Assembly: GCF_000738775.1 (NCBI RefSeq) | Contig: NZ_JPOC01000052.1 | Span: forward strand, 1 to 45,295 | Source: Prescottella defluvii | GTDB taxonomy: Bacteria > Actinomycetota > Actinomycetes > Mycobacteriales > Mycobacteriaceae | Direction of reading: 5' to 3' | Length of the DNA: 45,295 bases | Part shown: positions 16,805 to 26,063 of the stretch, in pieces | Numbering within the stretch: the first letter of the stretch is position 1 | Layout of the letters: each line of letters opens with the position of its first letter | Translations under genes and position numbers: made by a program | Notes under the pieces: generated by a model | What the model saw: only the letters and a program-made list of their open reading frames with translations | Told to the model about the DNA's origin: nothing | Database searches by the model: none

Positions 16805-18499
16805 CTAGCCTCGATCTTTCGCGCCTCTGAGGTGCCGGCCTGAGCTGTTCGGATTGGTCCTTTCGGCCGGGAAACCGATGTTCGGCAACGGGCGAGTGCC
16901 CGACGCGGTCGGTTGGCGTCGGGGTCCACGGCCCCGAAAGCGGCTGGCCCTTTCATCTCGGCCGGTCCGGCAGCTTGACGGTCAGGTCGGTGCCGGCAGC
17001 TTCGCCAGTCGGGTGAGCGCGGTGGTCAGCAGGTCGACGTGGGGTGCGTTCGCGGACAGTCTCAGGTGGATGCGGCGGGCGTGGCGGGCGATGCGCCCGG
17101 CGATGGAGAACAGGCGCAGTCGCAGGCGTTTGGGTTCCCACCGCCGTGCCGGATCGTCGCCGAAAGCGAGCATCTGGGTCCAGGCGGTCAGTTCACACGC
17201 CAACTGAACGACCGCGAGCCAGATCCGATTCTGGTCGAATCCATGGAGCGGAAGGTTCTGCAGGCCGGTGTGTTTCGCGGTCCGGATACGGTCCTCGCAG
17301 CGCGCTCGGCGGCGGTGCCTCAACTCCAGATCCGACAGTTGGCCGCGGGTGGTGTTGGTGGCGAACGCGGTCAACCGCAGCCCCTCGTAGTCGGTGAATC
17401 GCAGCTGCGCTCCGGGATGAGGTCGTTCCTTCCGGACGATCACCCGCATCCCTTTCGGCCAGCCCGAGAGATCCAGCAGGCCGGTCAATTCGGCGACCAG
17501 GCGCCGTCGCGGACCTTCCCGTCGGCATCGTAGGCGGGGGTCCACACGCCGGCCGGGATCAACGCGACATCGGCGGCCATCGCGTCGGTGAGCCCGAACC
17601 CGACCGAATATCCCAGCCGGCGTTTCGTCAGGTACTCGATGAACGCGTGGGTGCCGCCGGCACCATCGGTGCGGATCAGGACTGCGCGGCCGACTCGGTA
17701 TCCGGGGGCGGACGGCAGCTGCGCGAGCGCGTAATTGACGCCGGTGATGTGGTCGGCGGCGGTGTTCGAGCCGGCGTTGCCGGCGCGCAGCAGCATCGCG
17801 ACCGGCTCTCCGGTTCCGCCGTCGCCGTGGTCGACGAACGCGCACAGAGGATGGAAACCGTAGCCGCGCTTGTAGTTCGGCGCGGCCTTCTCCTTGTCGG
17901 AGTGCGCGGTGACGAGGGTGGCGTCGAGGTCGATCACAAGTGGGTTGGCGGCGTCGGCGTGGTGGTCGGGGGCGTGTTCACGGGCCGCCGCCCAGGCGTT
18001 CGACCGCGCCGCGCGGCGGGCGGTGTTGATCGCCGCGAGCGCTTTCGGGGCGTCGGCAGCGAGGACGGCGACCAGGCGGGAGACGGTCGGGTCGGAGGCG
18101 ACTGAGCCGAAGACCTTCGGGTGGGCACGCAGTTGGGCGATGTCGGCGAGGCAGTCTCCGCCGAGCGCGAGGGTGACCGCGAGGTCCAACACGATCTTTC
18201 CGGGGTCGTGGGTCGCGAGGGGCTTGCGCCACGGCGCCAAGGCGGTCGACAGTGCACAGGTGAGGCCGGTTTTCTCGGCGGTACGCAGCAGCAGAAGGGT
18301 GCCGGCGTGCGACACGACACCGGTTCCAGTGGCGTCTGCGGACATGCGGGGGTAGGGGCGGGCAGGCTTGCTCACCTGAATGGTGCTCCTCGAACTTGTG
18401 TTGATTCAACTGTCGCAAGTCGAACTATCCCGTTTCAGGGCACCATTCTTCGTTTGTGACACGGACTTCCGGTCAGTCAGCGTGAAAGCGCGAGGCTAG
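16805..18499 (-). mobile_element. IS1380-family insertion sequence, copy 1 (full length)
   Basis: The left end CTAG-CCTCGATCTTTCGCGC and the right end read inward CTAG-CCTCGCGCTTTCACGC match at 17 of 20 positions. IS1380 elements duplicate 4 bp on insertion, so the CTAG at each side is best read as the target duplication, leaving a 1687-bp element (16809-18495). One transposase gene on the minus strand fills most of it, with ~145 bp non-coding at the left end. The right CTAG supplies the stop codon of the neighbouring lipoprotein gene. Confidence 0.85.
16982..18375 (-). pseudogene. IS1380-family transposase, frameshifted
   Basis: The start MSKPARPYPRMSADATGTG at 18375 leads into a DDE transposase with first Asp in VIDLDATLVTAHSDKEKA and second Asp in VLIRTDGAGGTHAF. 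Near 17497 the frame breaks: the reading ends RDGAWSPN-stop, while the next frame continues VAELTGLLDLSGWPKGMRV, then the acidic region RRRARCEDRIRTAKHTG, and ends LAKLPAPT at 16982. Restoring one G gives GAWVAELTG and a 464-aa protein, the usual family length. Either a one-base deletion has inactivated it or there is a sequencing error. A programmed frameshift is unlikely because IS1380 elements use a single frame. Confidence 0.85.
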
Positions 18500-19020
18500 C
18501 TGACGCACCCCTCGCTCTGTTCCGTGAGAATCCAACCCGAACCGGTGGACCTGAGGTGGATCGTGCCGCACTTCCCGCTACCGACGTAGGTAGCGAACAG
18601 GGTCGCCTCTGTTGCCGTTTCAGATACGACGTCGACGTCTACATCAGCGCTCGCTCCAGTGGCGGCGTACATCGCCGCTGTCGTCGTGACCATGGTTTCG
18701 CAGTCCGGGAATTGCGTCCCGAGGGATGCAGCGAAACTAGAAAGCATGCGGGCCTGGAGTTCGTCAGACATCAGAGAACACGCCCGTGCCGCATCTGGCT
18801 CTCTTGAAGCAGCAAGCCATTCAAGGTAGACCTCGACCGGATTGTTCCGCGTATCCGCGTCATCAACGCCAACAGGGTCCGGTGTCGACGGTGCCGCAGC
18901 GGGTACGTCCGAAGTGCTCGGAACTACAACAGCAGGCGGTGGTTCGGGTGCGCTCGTGCACCCCGCTAGCATCAGCGCTGCCGCCGCCCCGAGGATCGAG
19001 AGAACTGGAAGTGTGCGCAT
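18496..19020 (-). CDS. Small secreted lipoprotein of unknown function
   Basis: A 174-aa protein. The signal peptide ends LMLAGC with lipidated C21. A Pro/Ala/Ser-rich linker (~22-55) follows, then a ~115-residue domain with NPVEVYLEWLAASREPDAAR, a helix-strand layout like NTF2/DUF4878-type lipoprotein domains, and Cys residues (ACSLM, PDCETM, GKCGTI, EGCVS) that may form disulfides. ATG 19020 follows GGAG by 4 nt. Its TAG stop is part of the CTAG at the IS1380 copy 1 boundary, so the IS landed exactly at the gene's end without changing the protein. GC content is lower than in neighbouring core genes. It lies between two IS copies and may be acquired cargo. Confidence 0.75.
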   Translation of the reverse strand: MRTLPVLSILGAAAALMLAGCTSAPEPPPAVVVPSTSDVPAAAPSTPDPVGVDDADTRNNPVEVYLEWLAASREPDAARACSLMSDELQARMLSSFAASLGTQFPDCETMVTTTAAMYAATGASADVDVDVVSETATEATLFATYVGSGKCGTIHLRSTGSGWILTEQSEGCVS

Positions 19021-19142
19021 CTTGCTCCAAATGGTTGCGAGTGGTTCGCTGCTCTGCGTCGGGCAAAACCGTGTCCGGATGATTTCAGTCCTGATGCTTC
19101 TACTCTACGACCAGAGTTTTCAGCCAAATTAGTGGCTGGTCT

Positions 19143-19648
19143 CTAGCCTCGATCTTTCGCGCCTCTGAGGTGCCGACCGACAGCGGCGGCCATCGCGTCG
19201 GTGAGCCCGAACCCGACCGAATATCCCAGCCGGCGTTTCGTCAGGTGCTCGATGAACGCGTGCACCTTCGGGTGGGCACGCAGTTGGGCGATGTCGGCGA
19301 GGCAGTCTCCGCCGAGCGCGAGGGTGACCGCGAGGTCCAACACGATCTTTCCGGGGTCGTGGGTCGCGAGGGGCTTGCGCCACGGCGCCAAGGCGGTCGA
19401 CAGTGCACAGGTGAGGCCGGTTTTCTCGGCGGTACGCAGCAGCAGAAGTGCCGGCGTGCGACACGACACCGGTTCCAGTGGCGTCTGCGGACATGCGGGG
19501 GTAGGGGCGGGCAGGCTTGCTCACCTGAATGGTGCTCCTCGAAGTGGTGTTGATTCAACTGTCGCAAGTCGAATTATCCCAGTTCAGGGCACCATTCTTC
19601 GTTTGTGACACGGACTTCCGGTCGGTCAGCGTGAAAGCGCGAGGCTAG
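19143..19648 (-). mobile_element. IS1380-family element, copy 2 (internally deleted, MITE-like)
   Basis: The 498-bp core (19147-19644) has both ends of copy 1 and the same orientation, again with CTAG on each side. Against copy 1 it lacks 16838-17570, with 8 nt of filler (19176-19183), and 17650-18112, and it has lost 2 nt near 19448. What remains is the left 33 bp, a 79-bp internal block and the right ~390 bp. It has no transposase of its own but could be mobilised in trans. Confidence 0.85.
19184..19524 (-). pseudogene. Transposase remnant inside copy 2
   Basis: It starts MSKPARPYPRMSADATGTG like copy 1, shifts frame near 19448 because GG is missing, continues as TAEKTGLTCALSTALAPWRK and following, then jumps to the internal block FIEHLTKRRLGYSVGFGLTD and stops. 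No catalytic residues remain. Confidence 0.75.
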
Positions 19649-19985
19649 CTCGGATGCTCGACCAGTGCGAAGTTGAGCACGCCGACTGAGGGCCCTGAAT
19701 CAGCTAAGAGTCCAGGATCGCAGCGGGCACCCGGCTGTGCCTGATTTGTGCGATGCACTTGGCGTCTTCGGCGCCTGTCACCGACCTGAATCCATCCCTG
19801 CATCAGCGGGCCGAGGCGAGACTGAAGGTGCTGGCGAATACCCGGTCCGCGGGACGGAACCGCGGCGAGGCATTCCTCACGAGCCCGCGTTCACCCTGCG
19901 CGGCTTCCATTCGATAACCGTCACCGCTGCCGCGGCAGTGACTCCGGGTGCGGGATTGCTGGATTCGTTGTTCAGCCCCTGAACC
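19649..19985. other. Intergenic region between the IS island and gabT
   Basis: 337 bp without a convincing gene. An 81-codon open frame at 19737-19982 has no ribosome site and no recognisable domain. Composition suggests mixed remnant DNA. Confidence 0.4.
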
Positions 19986-21338
19986 CTAGGCTTCTCGGAC
20001 CGCCTCCTCGAGTACGCCGAGCCCCTCCGCCAGCAGCCCGTCCGGAATGACCAGGGGCGGCAGTAGACGAATGACGTTGCCGTAGGTGCCGCAGGTGAGG
20101 GCGACGACGCCGCGTTCGAGGGCCCGTGCCGCAATCCGCTTGGTGGCCTCGGGATTCGGCTCGCGGGTGCCGGGCCGGACGAATTCGAGCGCCAGCATCG
20201 CGCCGCGGCCGCGGATCTCGCCGACGATGTCCACCTGATCGGCGAGGGCCCGCAGTCGCGGAACCACGATCTCCTCGATCCGGCGGGCTCGCCCGCACAG
20301 ATCGAGGTCGCGCATCTGGTCGAGAGTGGCAAGCGCGGCGGCGCACGCGACCGGGTTGCCGCCGTACGTGCCGCCAAGGCCGCCGGTGTGTACCTCGTCG
20401 ATCAGGTCGGCGCGCCCGACGACGGCCGACAGTGGCATCCCCGACGCGATGCCCTTCGCGAGTGTCATCAGATCCGGGATCACGCCCTCGTGCTCGCACG
20501 CGAACCACGCACCGGTGCGGGCGAATCCGGTCTGCACCTCGTCGGCGACGAACACGATGCCGTGGGCATGTGCCCACACCGCCAGGGTCGGCACGAATCC
20601 TGGTGCGGGGACGATGAACCCGCCCTCGCCCTGGATCGGCTCGAGCACGATCGCGGCGATCCGTCGTGCCCCGATCTGCTTGTCCATCAACTCGATCGCG
20701 CGCCGGGCGGCCTGCTCGCCGGTGACCGCGGTGCCGTCCGGATTCGGTGATTCCCGGAACGGATACGACATCGGCATCCGATAGACCTCGGGGGCGAACG
20801 GCCCGAACCCGTCCCGGTACGGGAGGTTTTTCGCCGTCAACGCCATCGTCAGGTTGGTGCGCCCGTGATATGCGTGGTCGAACGCGACGACGGCGCCGCG
20901 ACCCGTGACATGGCGGGCGATCTTCACGGCGTTCTCGACGGCCTCGGCGCCGGAGTTGAACAGCACCGCCCGCTTCTCGTGGTCGCCCGGGGTGAGTTCG
21001 ATCAGACGCTCACACACCTGCACGTACTGCTCGTACGGGGTGACCATGAAACAGGTGTGCGTGAACCGCGCGGCCTGCTCGGCCACCGCCGCGGCGACCG
21101 CAGGGTTCGACGCCCCGGCGCCGGTGACCGCGATGCCCGAACCGAAATCGATCAGCGAGTTCCCGTCGACGTCGACGATCACGCCGCCGTCCGCGTCGGC
21201 CGCGTACGCCGGCACCGTCGACGCGACACCCGCACCGACGGCCGCACGGCGCCGGGCAGCCCACTCGACGGACCGCGGTCCGGGCAGTGGCGTTCGCAGC
21301 CGGAGTTGCTGGGGGAGGCGGTATTCGATGTGTGGCAC
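19986..21338 (-). CDS. gabT: Class III aminotransferase, probably 4-aminobutyrate transaminase
   Basis: A 450-aa PLP fold-type I enzyme that moves the amino group of GABA or a similar omega-amino acid to 2-oxoglutarate. Motifs in order: DVDGNSLIDFGSGIAVTG, NSGAEAVENAVKIAR (phosphate loop), FDHAYHGRTNLTMALT, EPIQGEGGF, VADEVQTGFARTG with the PLP-ring Asp, and the Schiff-base lysine K295 in MTLAKGIASGMPL. Length and motifs fit GabT; other omega-aminotransferases are possible. GTG 21338 follows GGGAGG by 5 nt. It is 18 nt behind the ABC exporter permease, so probably in the same operon, although a functional link is not obvious. No succinate-semialdehyde dehydrogenase gene is adjacent. Confidence 0.88.
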   Translation of the reverse strand: MPHIEYRLPQQLRLRTPLPGPRSVEWAARRRAAVGAGVASTVPAYAADADGGVIVDVDGNSLIDFGSGIAVTGAGASNPAVAAAVAEQAARFTHTCFMVTPYEQYVQVCERLIELTPGDHEKRAVLFNSGAEAVENAVKIARHVTGRGAVVAFDHAYHGRTNLTMALTAKNLPYRDGFGPFAPEVYRMPMSYPFRESPNPDGTAVTGEQAARRAIELMDKQIGARRIAAIVLEPIQGEGGFIVPAPGFVPTLAVWAHAHGIVFVADEVQTGFARTGAWFACEHEGVIPDLMTLAKGIASGMPLSAVVGRADLIDEVHTGGLGGTYGGNPVACAAALATLDQMRDLDLCGRARRIEEIVVPRLRALADQVDIVGEIRGRGAMLALEFVRPGTREPNPEATKRIAARALERGVVALTCGTYGNVIRLLPPLVIPDGLLAEGLGVLEEAVREA

Positions 21339-21356
21339 GGCAACCTCCCGGGCTGG

Positions 21357-23006
21357 TCAGGACTGGATGTCGCGGCGCCGGAACCCGACGAGCGCGAGCG
21401 CGTACAGCGCCGCCGCGATGACGAGCAGCACGATCAGCGGCACGACGTCGAACTCGTCCGCCGGCAGGTTCGGGGTGAAATGGAACGGCGAACCCCACCC
21501 GGTCCAGTTCGGCAGCACCTCGAGGAACATCCCGATCACCAGGGCATAGCTGATGTACACCCACACGATCGCCAGCAGTCGCGGGAACCAGGCGTACACC
21601 GCGGCGGTGAGCCCGATGATCGTCAACGTCGCGGGCAGGCCGTTGGCGGCGGCGCCGACGAGGCGCCCGAACATCGCACCGTCGTGCAGGGTCGCGGCCG
21701 CGGTGACACCCATCGCGGCACCCGCCGCGAGCACGATCACCGCGGTGGCGATCGTGATCACCACCAGTTGCGCGCCCAGCCACCGCCAGCGGGAGACCGG
21801 GCTCGCCAGGACGTCCTCCGCGCGGCCGGACGTCTCCTCGTTGCGGGCCGACTGGACGGCGGTGAGCGCGTACATGCACGCCATCAGCGTCAGGAACACC
21901 AGATACAGCGCGAACGCGCCCTGCGCGGCGTTGCTCTCGCCGCCCGGCAGCAGACCGGCCAGGCGGGGGTCCTGGTTCACGAAGTCGGCGACCTGCTGAC
22001 CGAGCGCCCCGATCGGGAAGGCGAGCGCGACGACACCGATGCCCCACGCCACGATCTGGTTGCGCTGCATCCGCACCGTCAGTGCCGCGATCCCGGTGAA
22101 TGCTCGGCTCGCGCGGGGCCGCCCGCCGCGCGGGGCCACCAGACCCGCGCCGACATCGCGCCGGCCCACCACCGCGTACGCGAGCACGACACCGATCACC
22201 ACCGCGCCCAGGCCGAGCAGCAGCGGCCACCACCGCTCGTCGACGTAGGCGCGGGTGGACTGCCCCCAGCCGATCGGCGACAGCCACGACCACACGCTGC
22301 CGTCCTCCTTGGCGCGGACGTCGCCGATCGCGCGCAGCAGGTACGCGACTGCGACCGCCACCAGACCCAGCCCGCTCGCGGTGCGGGCATGCTCGGTGAC
22401 CTGGGAGAACAGCGCCGACGTCGCGCCGAAGGTGAGACCGACCATGCACACCCCGGCAGCGAGGTTCCACGACCCGGCCGCCGGCAGGCCCACCGCGGTC
22501 AGCCCCAGCCCGAGGACCAGTCCGATCAGCACGTTCGCCAGCAACACCACCGCGAGCCCCGACGTGATCGGCGCGAAGCGCCCGACCACCGCCGACCGCA
22601 GCATCTCGGCGCGACCGGACTCCTCCTCGGTCCGCAGATGCAGGGTCACGAGCAGCACCGACATGATCGCGACCGCCACCATCGTCATGCCGGCGATCTC
22701 GTTGGCGACCATCGCGCCGAGCGTGTAGTCGGACAGCCCGTAGCCGGGCCCGGCCAACGCCGTCGCGGCCGGCGACTCGATGAGCGCGGCGCGCGCCTGC
22801 CGCGATTCGGGCGTGGGATAGAGCGTCTGGTAGCTCGACGCCAGCAGCACCGTCGAACCGCCGACCGCGACCACCCACGCCGGCAACCGGATCCGGTCGA
22901 CCCGCAGCGCCAGCCGGGTGAGCGTCCACGTCCCGGAGAGACGGTCCGCGGGCGAGGTACCGACGGGCTCGACGGCCCGCTCCATGCCCGCGACCTGCGC
23001 CGTCAT
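21357..23006 (-). CDS. ABC-2 type exporter permease, two-lobed
   Basis: A 549-aa membrane protein with about twelve hydrophobic segments in two similar halves (roughly 30-290 and 310-549). Each half has the motif pair seen in fused ABC-2 permeases: [22 protein letters not shown] in the first and [21 protein letters not shown] in the second. This duplicated architecture is typical of actinobacterial antibiotic-type exporters (tetronasin-like). ATG 23006 overlaps the ATPase stop by 4 nt (ATGA), so the two subunits are translationally coupled. The long open frame upstream is only the ATPase in another frame. Substrate unknown. Confidence 0.9.
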   Translation of the reverse strand: MTAQVAGMERAVEPVGTSPADRLSGTWTLTRLALRVDRIRLPAWVVAVGGSTVLLASSYQTLYPTPESRQARAALIESPAATALAGPGYGLSDYTLGAMVANEIAGMTMVAVAIMSVLLVTLHLRTEEESGRAEMLRSAVVGRFAPITSGLAVVLLANVLIGLVLGLGLTAVGLPAAGSWNLAAGVCMVGLTFGATSALFSQVTEHARTASGLGLVAVAVAYLLRAIGDVRAKEDGSVWSWLSPIGWGQSTRAYVDERWWPLLLGLGAVVIGVVLAYAVVGRRDVGAGLVAPRGGRPRASRAFTGIAALTVRMQRNQIVAWGIGVVALAFPIGALGQQVADFVNQDPRLAGLLPGGESNAAQGAFALYLVFLTLMACMYALTAVQSARNEETSGRAEDVLASPVSRWRWLGAQLVVITIATAVIVLAAGAAMGVTAAATLHDGAMFGRLVGAAANGLPATLTIIGLTAAVYAWFPRLLAIVWVYISYALVIGMFLEVLPNWTGWGSPFHFTPNLPADEFDVVPLIVLLVIAAALYALALVGFRRRDIQS

Positions 23007-23923
23007 CGCGGCTCGATGCCCAGCGAATCGAACTCGTCGCTGTACTCGCGCAGGAACAGGTCCTCGAGTGTCGGCGGGTGCGCGGTGATCGTCAGCACGC
23101 CGAGCCCGGTGAGCGACGACATCACCGAGTCGATCCGGTCGGAGTCCACGTCGAAGGTGACGCCGTTGTCCTGGTCGTCGAGGGACTTCACGTTGTGCAC
23201 ACCCGGCATCGCGGCGAGGCCGTCCGGGGACTGCCGGGTGGTGGCCGTGACCGTCGTGCGGGTCAGGTGCCGCAGCTCGCGCAGTGTGCCGCTCTGCACC
23301 GTCCGGCCCGCGCGGATGATGGTGACCACCCCGCACAGCGACTCCACCTCGGCCAGGATGTGGCTCGACAGCAGGATCGTGCGGCCGTCGCGGGTCGCCT
23401 CGCCGATGCACTGCTGGAACACCGCCTCCATCAACGGGTCCAGGCCGGACGTCGGCTCGTCGAGGATGAGCAGTTGCGCGTCGGCCGCCAGCGCCGCGAT
23501 CAGCGCGACCTTCTGCCGGTTGCCCTTCGAATAGGTGCGGCCCTTGCGGGTGGGGTCGAGTTCGAAGCGTTCCAGCAGATCCTGGCGCCGTTGCTCGTCG
23601 AGGCCCCCACGCAGCCGACCGAACAGGTCGATCGCCTCGCCGCCGGTGAGATTGGGCCACAGGTTCACATCGCCCGGCACGTAGGCGAGGTGCCGGTGCA
23701 GGCTGACGGCGTCGCGCCACGGGTCGGCGCCGAGGACCGTGACGTCGCCCCCGTCGGCGCGCAGCAACCCGAGCAGCACCCGGATGGTCGTGGACTTGCC
23801 GGAACCGTTGGGGCCCAGGAAGCCGTGGACCTCGCCGGGGCCGACCTCGAGATCGAGGCCGTCGAGGGCATGGACGTCACCGAAGCGTTTGGTGAGTCCG
23901 CGAACCGAGATCACCGGGTCCAT
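23003..23923 (-). CDS. ABC exporter ATP-binding protein
   Basis: A 306-aa ABC-2 type ATPase. Walker A is GPNGSGKST (~38-46), the signature region is [11 protein letters not shown] (a variant of LSGGQ), Walker B is [13 protein letters not shown], and the switch His is in [13 protein letters not shown]-terminal ~80-residue domain ([14 protein letters not shown] onward) is typical of drug and antibiotic exporters. It is the first gene of an operon with the permease and gabT. ATG 23923 is preceded by a -10 box at leaderless distance. Confidence 0.93.
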   Translation of the reverse strand: MDPVISVRGLTKRFGDVHALDGLDLEVGPGEVHGFLGPNGSGKSTTIRVLLGLLRADGGDVTVLGADPWRDAVSLHRHLAYVPGDVNLWPNLTGGEAIDLFGRLRGGLDEQRRQDLLERFELDPTRKGRTYSKGNRQKVALIAALAADAQLLILDEPTSGLDPLMEAVFQQCIGEATRDGRTILLSSHILAEVESLCGVVTIIRAGRTVQSGTLRELRHLTRTTVTATTRQSPDGLAAMPGVHNVKSLDDQDNGVTFDVDSDRIDSVMSSLTGLGVLTITAHPPTLEDLFLREYSDEFDSLGIEPR

Positions 23924-23935
23924 CGCCCGAGCATA
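23923..23935 (-). promoter_or_regulatory. Leaderless -10 box for the ABC exporter operon
   Basis: TATGCT (23935-23930, minus strand) lies 6 nt before ATG 23923. Confidence 0.55.
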
Positions 23936-23980
23936 GGACGCCCGGCACCGGCCCGGCCGGGTTTCGGGGACAGCCCGGCG

Positions 23981-26038
23981 TCAGCTCGACGGTCGGGACG
24001 CCGCGATCCTGGCGAGCGCCTTCCGCACCACCTGGGGGTCTGCGGTCTCCCAGAACGGCGGCAACGACGCCCGCAGGTAGCCGCCGTAGCGGGCCGTCGC
24101 CAGACGCGAGTCCAGGACCGCGATCACACCCTTGTCGTCCGTGCTGCGCAGCAGTCGGCCCACGCCCTGCGCGAGCAGCAGCGCGGCGTGATTCGCGGCG
24201 ACCGCGAGGAAGCCGTTGCCGCCCCGCGACTCCACGGCCTGCTGGCGGGCGATGAGCAGCGGGTCGTCCGGCCGCGGGAACGGGATCCGGTCGAGGATCA
24301 CCAGACTCAGCGACGGCCCGGGCACATCGACGCCCTGCCACAGCGACAGCGTCCCGAACAACGTCGTCGCCTCGTCCTCGGCGAACTTCTTCACCAGGGT
24401 GCCGGTCGCGTCGTCGCCCTGGCACAGGATCGGGACGTCGAGGCGCTCGCGCATCTCCTCGGCCGCGGCCTTCGCCGCCCGCATCGACGAGAACAGTCCC
24501 AGCGTGCGGCCGCCGGCCGCGGTCACCAGTTCGGCGATCTCGTCCATGAAGGCGGGGGACAACCCGTCCCGCCCCGGCGGCGGCAGGTGCCGGGCGACGT
24601 ACATGATGCCGGCCTTCGCATGATCGAACGGCGAGCCGACGTCCAGCGAATTCCAGCGCAGCGGACCGGCATCGGACGGCGCCTCCTTGCCGGTCGCGGT
24701 CCCGGTGTCGCTGCGCGCCGGTGACTCCGGCGGCAGACCCCAGTTGACGGCGAGCCCGTCGAACGAACCGCCGACCGTGAGGGTCGCCGACGTCAACACC
24801 ACCGTCGACTCCGCGAACAGGCTCGCCCGCAGCAGACCGCCGACCGACAGCGGCGCCATCCGCACGACCCGTCGGACGTTGCCGCGGTTCTCGTCGACCG
24901 CCAGCCACACGACGTCCTTGCGTTTGGCCGGGTCGGGTTCGTCGAACGCGGTGAGCACGCGGACGGCGCTGTCGTGGATCTCGTCGATCGCCGACAGCGC
25001 GGCATTGCGCGCCGCCGCGGCCTCCGGATCGGCGGCGGCCATACCGGGCTTGGCGGGACCGATCGCCGACCTGACGGTCCACGCGGCATCACGGATCGCC
25101 GCCAGCGCCATCCCGACACCGTCGGGCAACGCGTCCCAGCGCCCCGCCGGCAACTGTTCGATCAGATCCGCCCAGCCCTCGGCGGATGCCTCGACCCGGT
25201 CGACGTCCTGCTCCTCGACGAGCTTGACGGCGCGGCGGGCGGCGGCGCTGATCGCCGACGACGCCAGTTCCGCCGTCGCGACCCCGGTGACCCGGTCGAC
25301 CAGCTCGTGGGCCTCGTCGATCACGACGACGTCGTGCTCGGGCAGCACCGCGATCCCGGAGATCGCGTCGATCGCGAGCATCGCGTGGTTGGTGACGACG
25401 ACGTCCACCTGCGCGGCCTCCGCGCGGGCGCGCTCGGCGAAGCAGTCCTCACCGACGGGGCAACGGGACTTGCCGAGGCACTCGCGGGCGCTGACACTGA
25501 CCTGCCGCCACGCCTGATCGCTCACGCCGGGCACCAGGTCGTCACGGTCCCCGGTCTCGGTGTCCGACGACCACTTGGTGAGCCGCTGCACCTCGCGGCC
25601 CAGCCGCGAGATCGCGAACGCGTCGAACAGCTCCGCCTCCGGCGGATCGTCCTGCGACATCCCCGTGTGGATCTTGTTCATGCACAGGTAGTTGCCACGG
25701 CCCTTGAGGATCGCGAACCGGGGCAGGCGCCCCAGGGCAGGCTTCAACGCCTCCGCGAGGCGGGGCATGTCGCGATCCACCAGCTGGCGCTGCAGGGCGA
25801 TGGTCGCCGTCGAGACGACGACGGTCCGCCCCGACTCGACCGCGTGCCGGACGCTGGGCACGAGGTACGCGAGCGACTTGCCGGTTCCGGTGCCGGCCTG
25901 CACGGCGAGGTGTTCGCCGGTGTCGATCGAATGCGCGACCGCGGACGCCATCGTCAGCTGGTTCTGGCGTTCCTTGCCGCCGAGGGAGCGGACCGCGAGC
26001 TTGAGGAGATCGGGCACGTTCGGCAGCTCACGGGACAC
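23981..26038 (-). CDS. dinG: ATP-dependent DNA helicase, DinG/XPD-like
   Basis: A 685-aa superfamily 2 iron-sulfur helicase. Walker A is AGTGTGKSLAYL, Walker B is VIDEAHEL, and the later motifs include FSSMRAAKAAAEEM, FGTLSLWQGVDVPG and QGVGRLLRS. Between motifs I and II lie Cys in NYLCMNK, ECLGKSRC and GEDCF, the four-Cys 4Fe-4S site of the XPD/DinG group. Such enzymes unwind 5'-overhang, R-loop and G-quadruplex substrates in repair and replication restart. GTG 26038 has a -10 box 6 nt upstream, in the 25-bp gap after pncA, so it can be transcribed separately from pncB-pncA. The position matches Rv1329c. Confidence 0.95.
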   Translation of the reverse strand: MSRELPNVPDLLKLAVRSLGGKERQNQLTMASAVAHSIDTGEHLAVQAGTGTGKSLAYLVPSVRHAVESGRTVVVSTATIALQRQLVDRDMPRLAEALKPALGRLPRFAILKGRGNYLCMNKIHTGMSQDDPPEAELFDAFAISRLGREVQRLTKWSSDTETGDRDDLVPGVSDQAWRQVSVSARECLGKSRCPVGEDCFAERARAEAAQVDVVVTNHAMLAIDAISGIAVLPEHDVVVIDEAHELVDRVTGVATAELASSAISAAARRAVKLVEEQDVDRVEASAEGWADLIEQLPAGRWDALPDGVGMALAAIRDAAWTVRSAIGPAKPGMAAADPEAAAARNAALSAIDEIHDSAVRVLTAFDEPDPAKRKDVVWLAVDENRGNVRRVVRMAPLSVGGLLRASLFAESTVVLTSATLTVGGSFDGLAVNWGLPPESPARSDTGTATGKEAPSDAGPLRWNSLDVGSPFDHAKAGIMYVARHLPPPGRDGLSPAFMDEIAELVTAAGGRTLGLFSSMRAAKAAAEEMRERLDVPILCQGDDATGTLVKKFAEDEATTLFGTLSLWQGVDVPGPSLSLVILDRIPFPRPDDPLLIARQQAVESRGGNGFLAVAANHAALLLAQGVGRLLRSTDDKGVIAVLDSRLATARYGGYLRASLPPFWETADPQVVRKALARIAASRPSS

Positions 26039-26050
26039 CGCAACAGGGTA
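26038..26050 (-). promoter_or_regulatory. Leaderless -10 box for dinG
   Basis: TACCCT (26050-26045, minus strand) lies 6 nt before GTG 26038. Confidence 0.55.
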
Positions 26051-26063
26051 CTGCCCGGCACCG

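Noticed and set aside
17485-17510. Programmed frameshift in the IS1380 transposase
   Set aside because: No slippery heptamer at the break, and this family normally uses one continuous frame; a one-base deletion explains it better.
19737-19982. 81-codon open frame on the plus strand before gabT
   Set aside because: No start signal, no domain, and ends 3 bp from the gabT stop; composition like non-coding DNA.
20865-23534. 889-codon open frame on the plus strand
   Set aside because: Runs antisense through gabT and the ABC permease and ATPase, with low-complexity Arg/His/Asp composition typical of shadow frames in GC-rich DNA.
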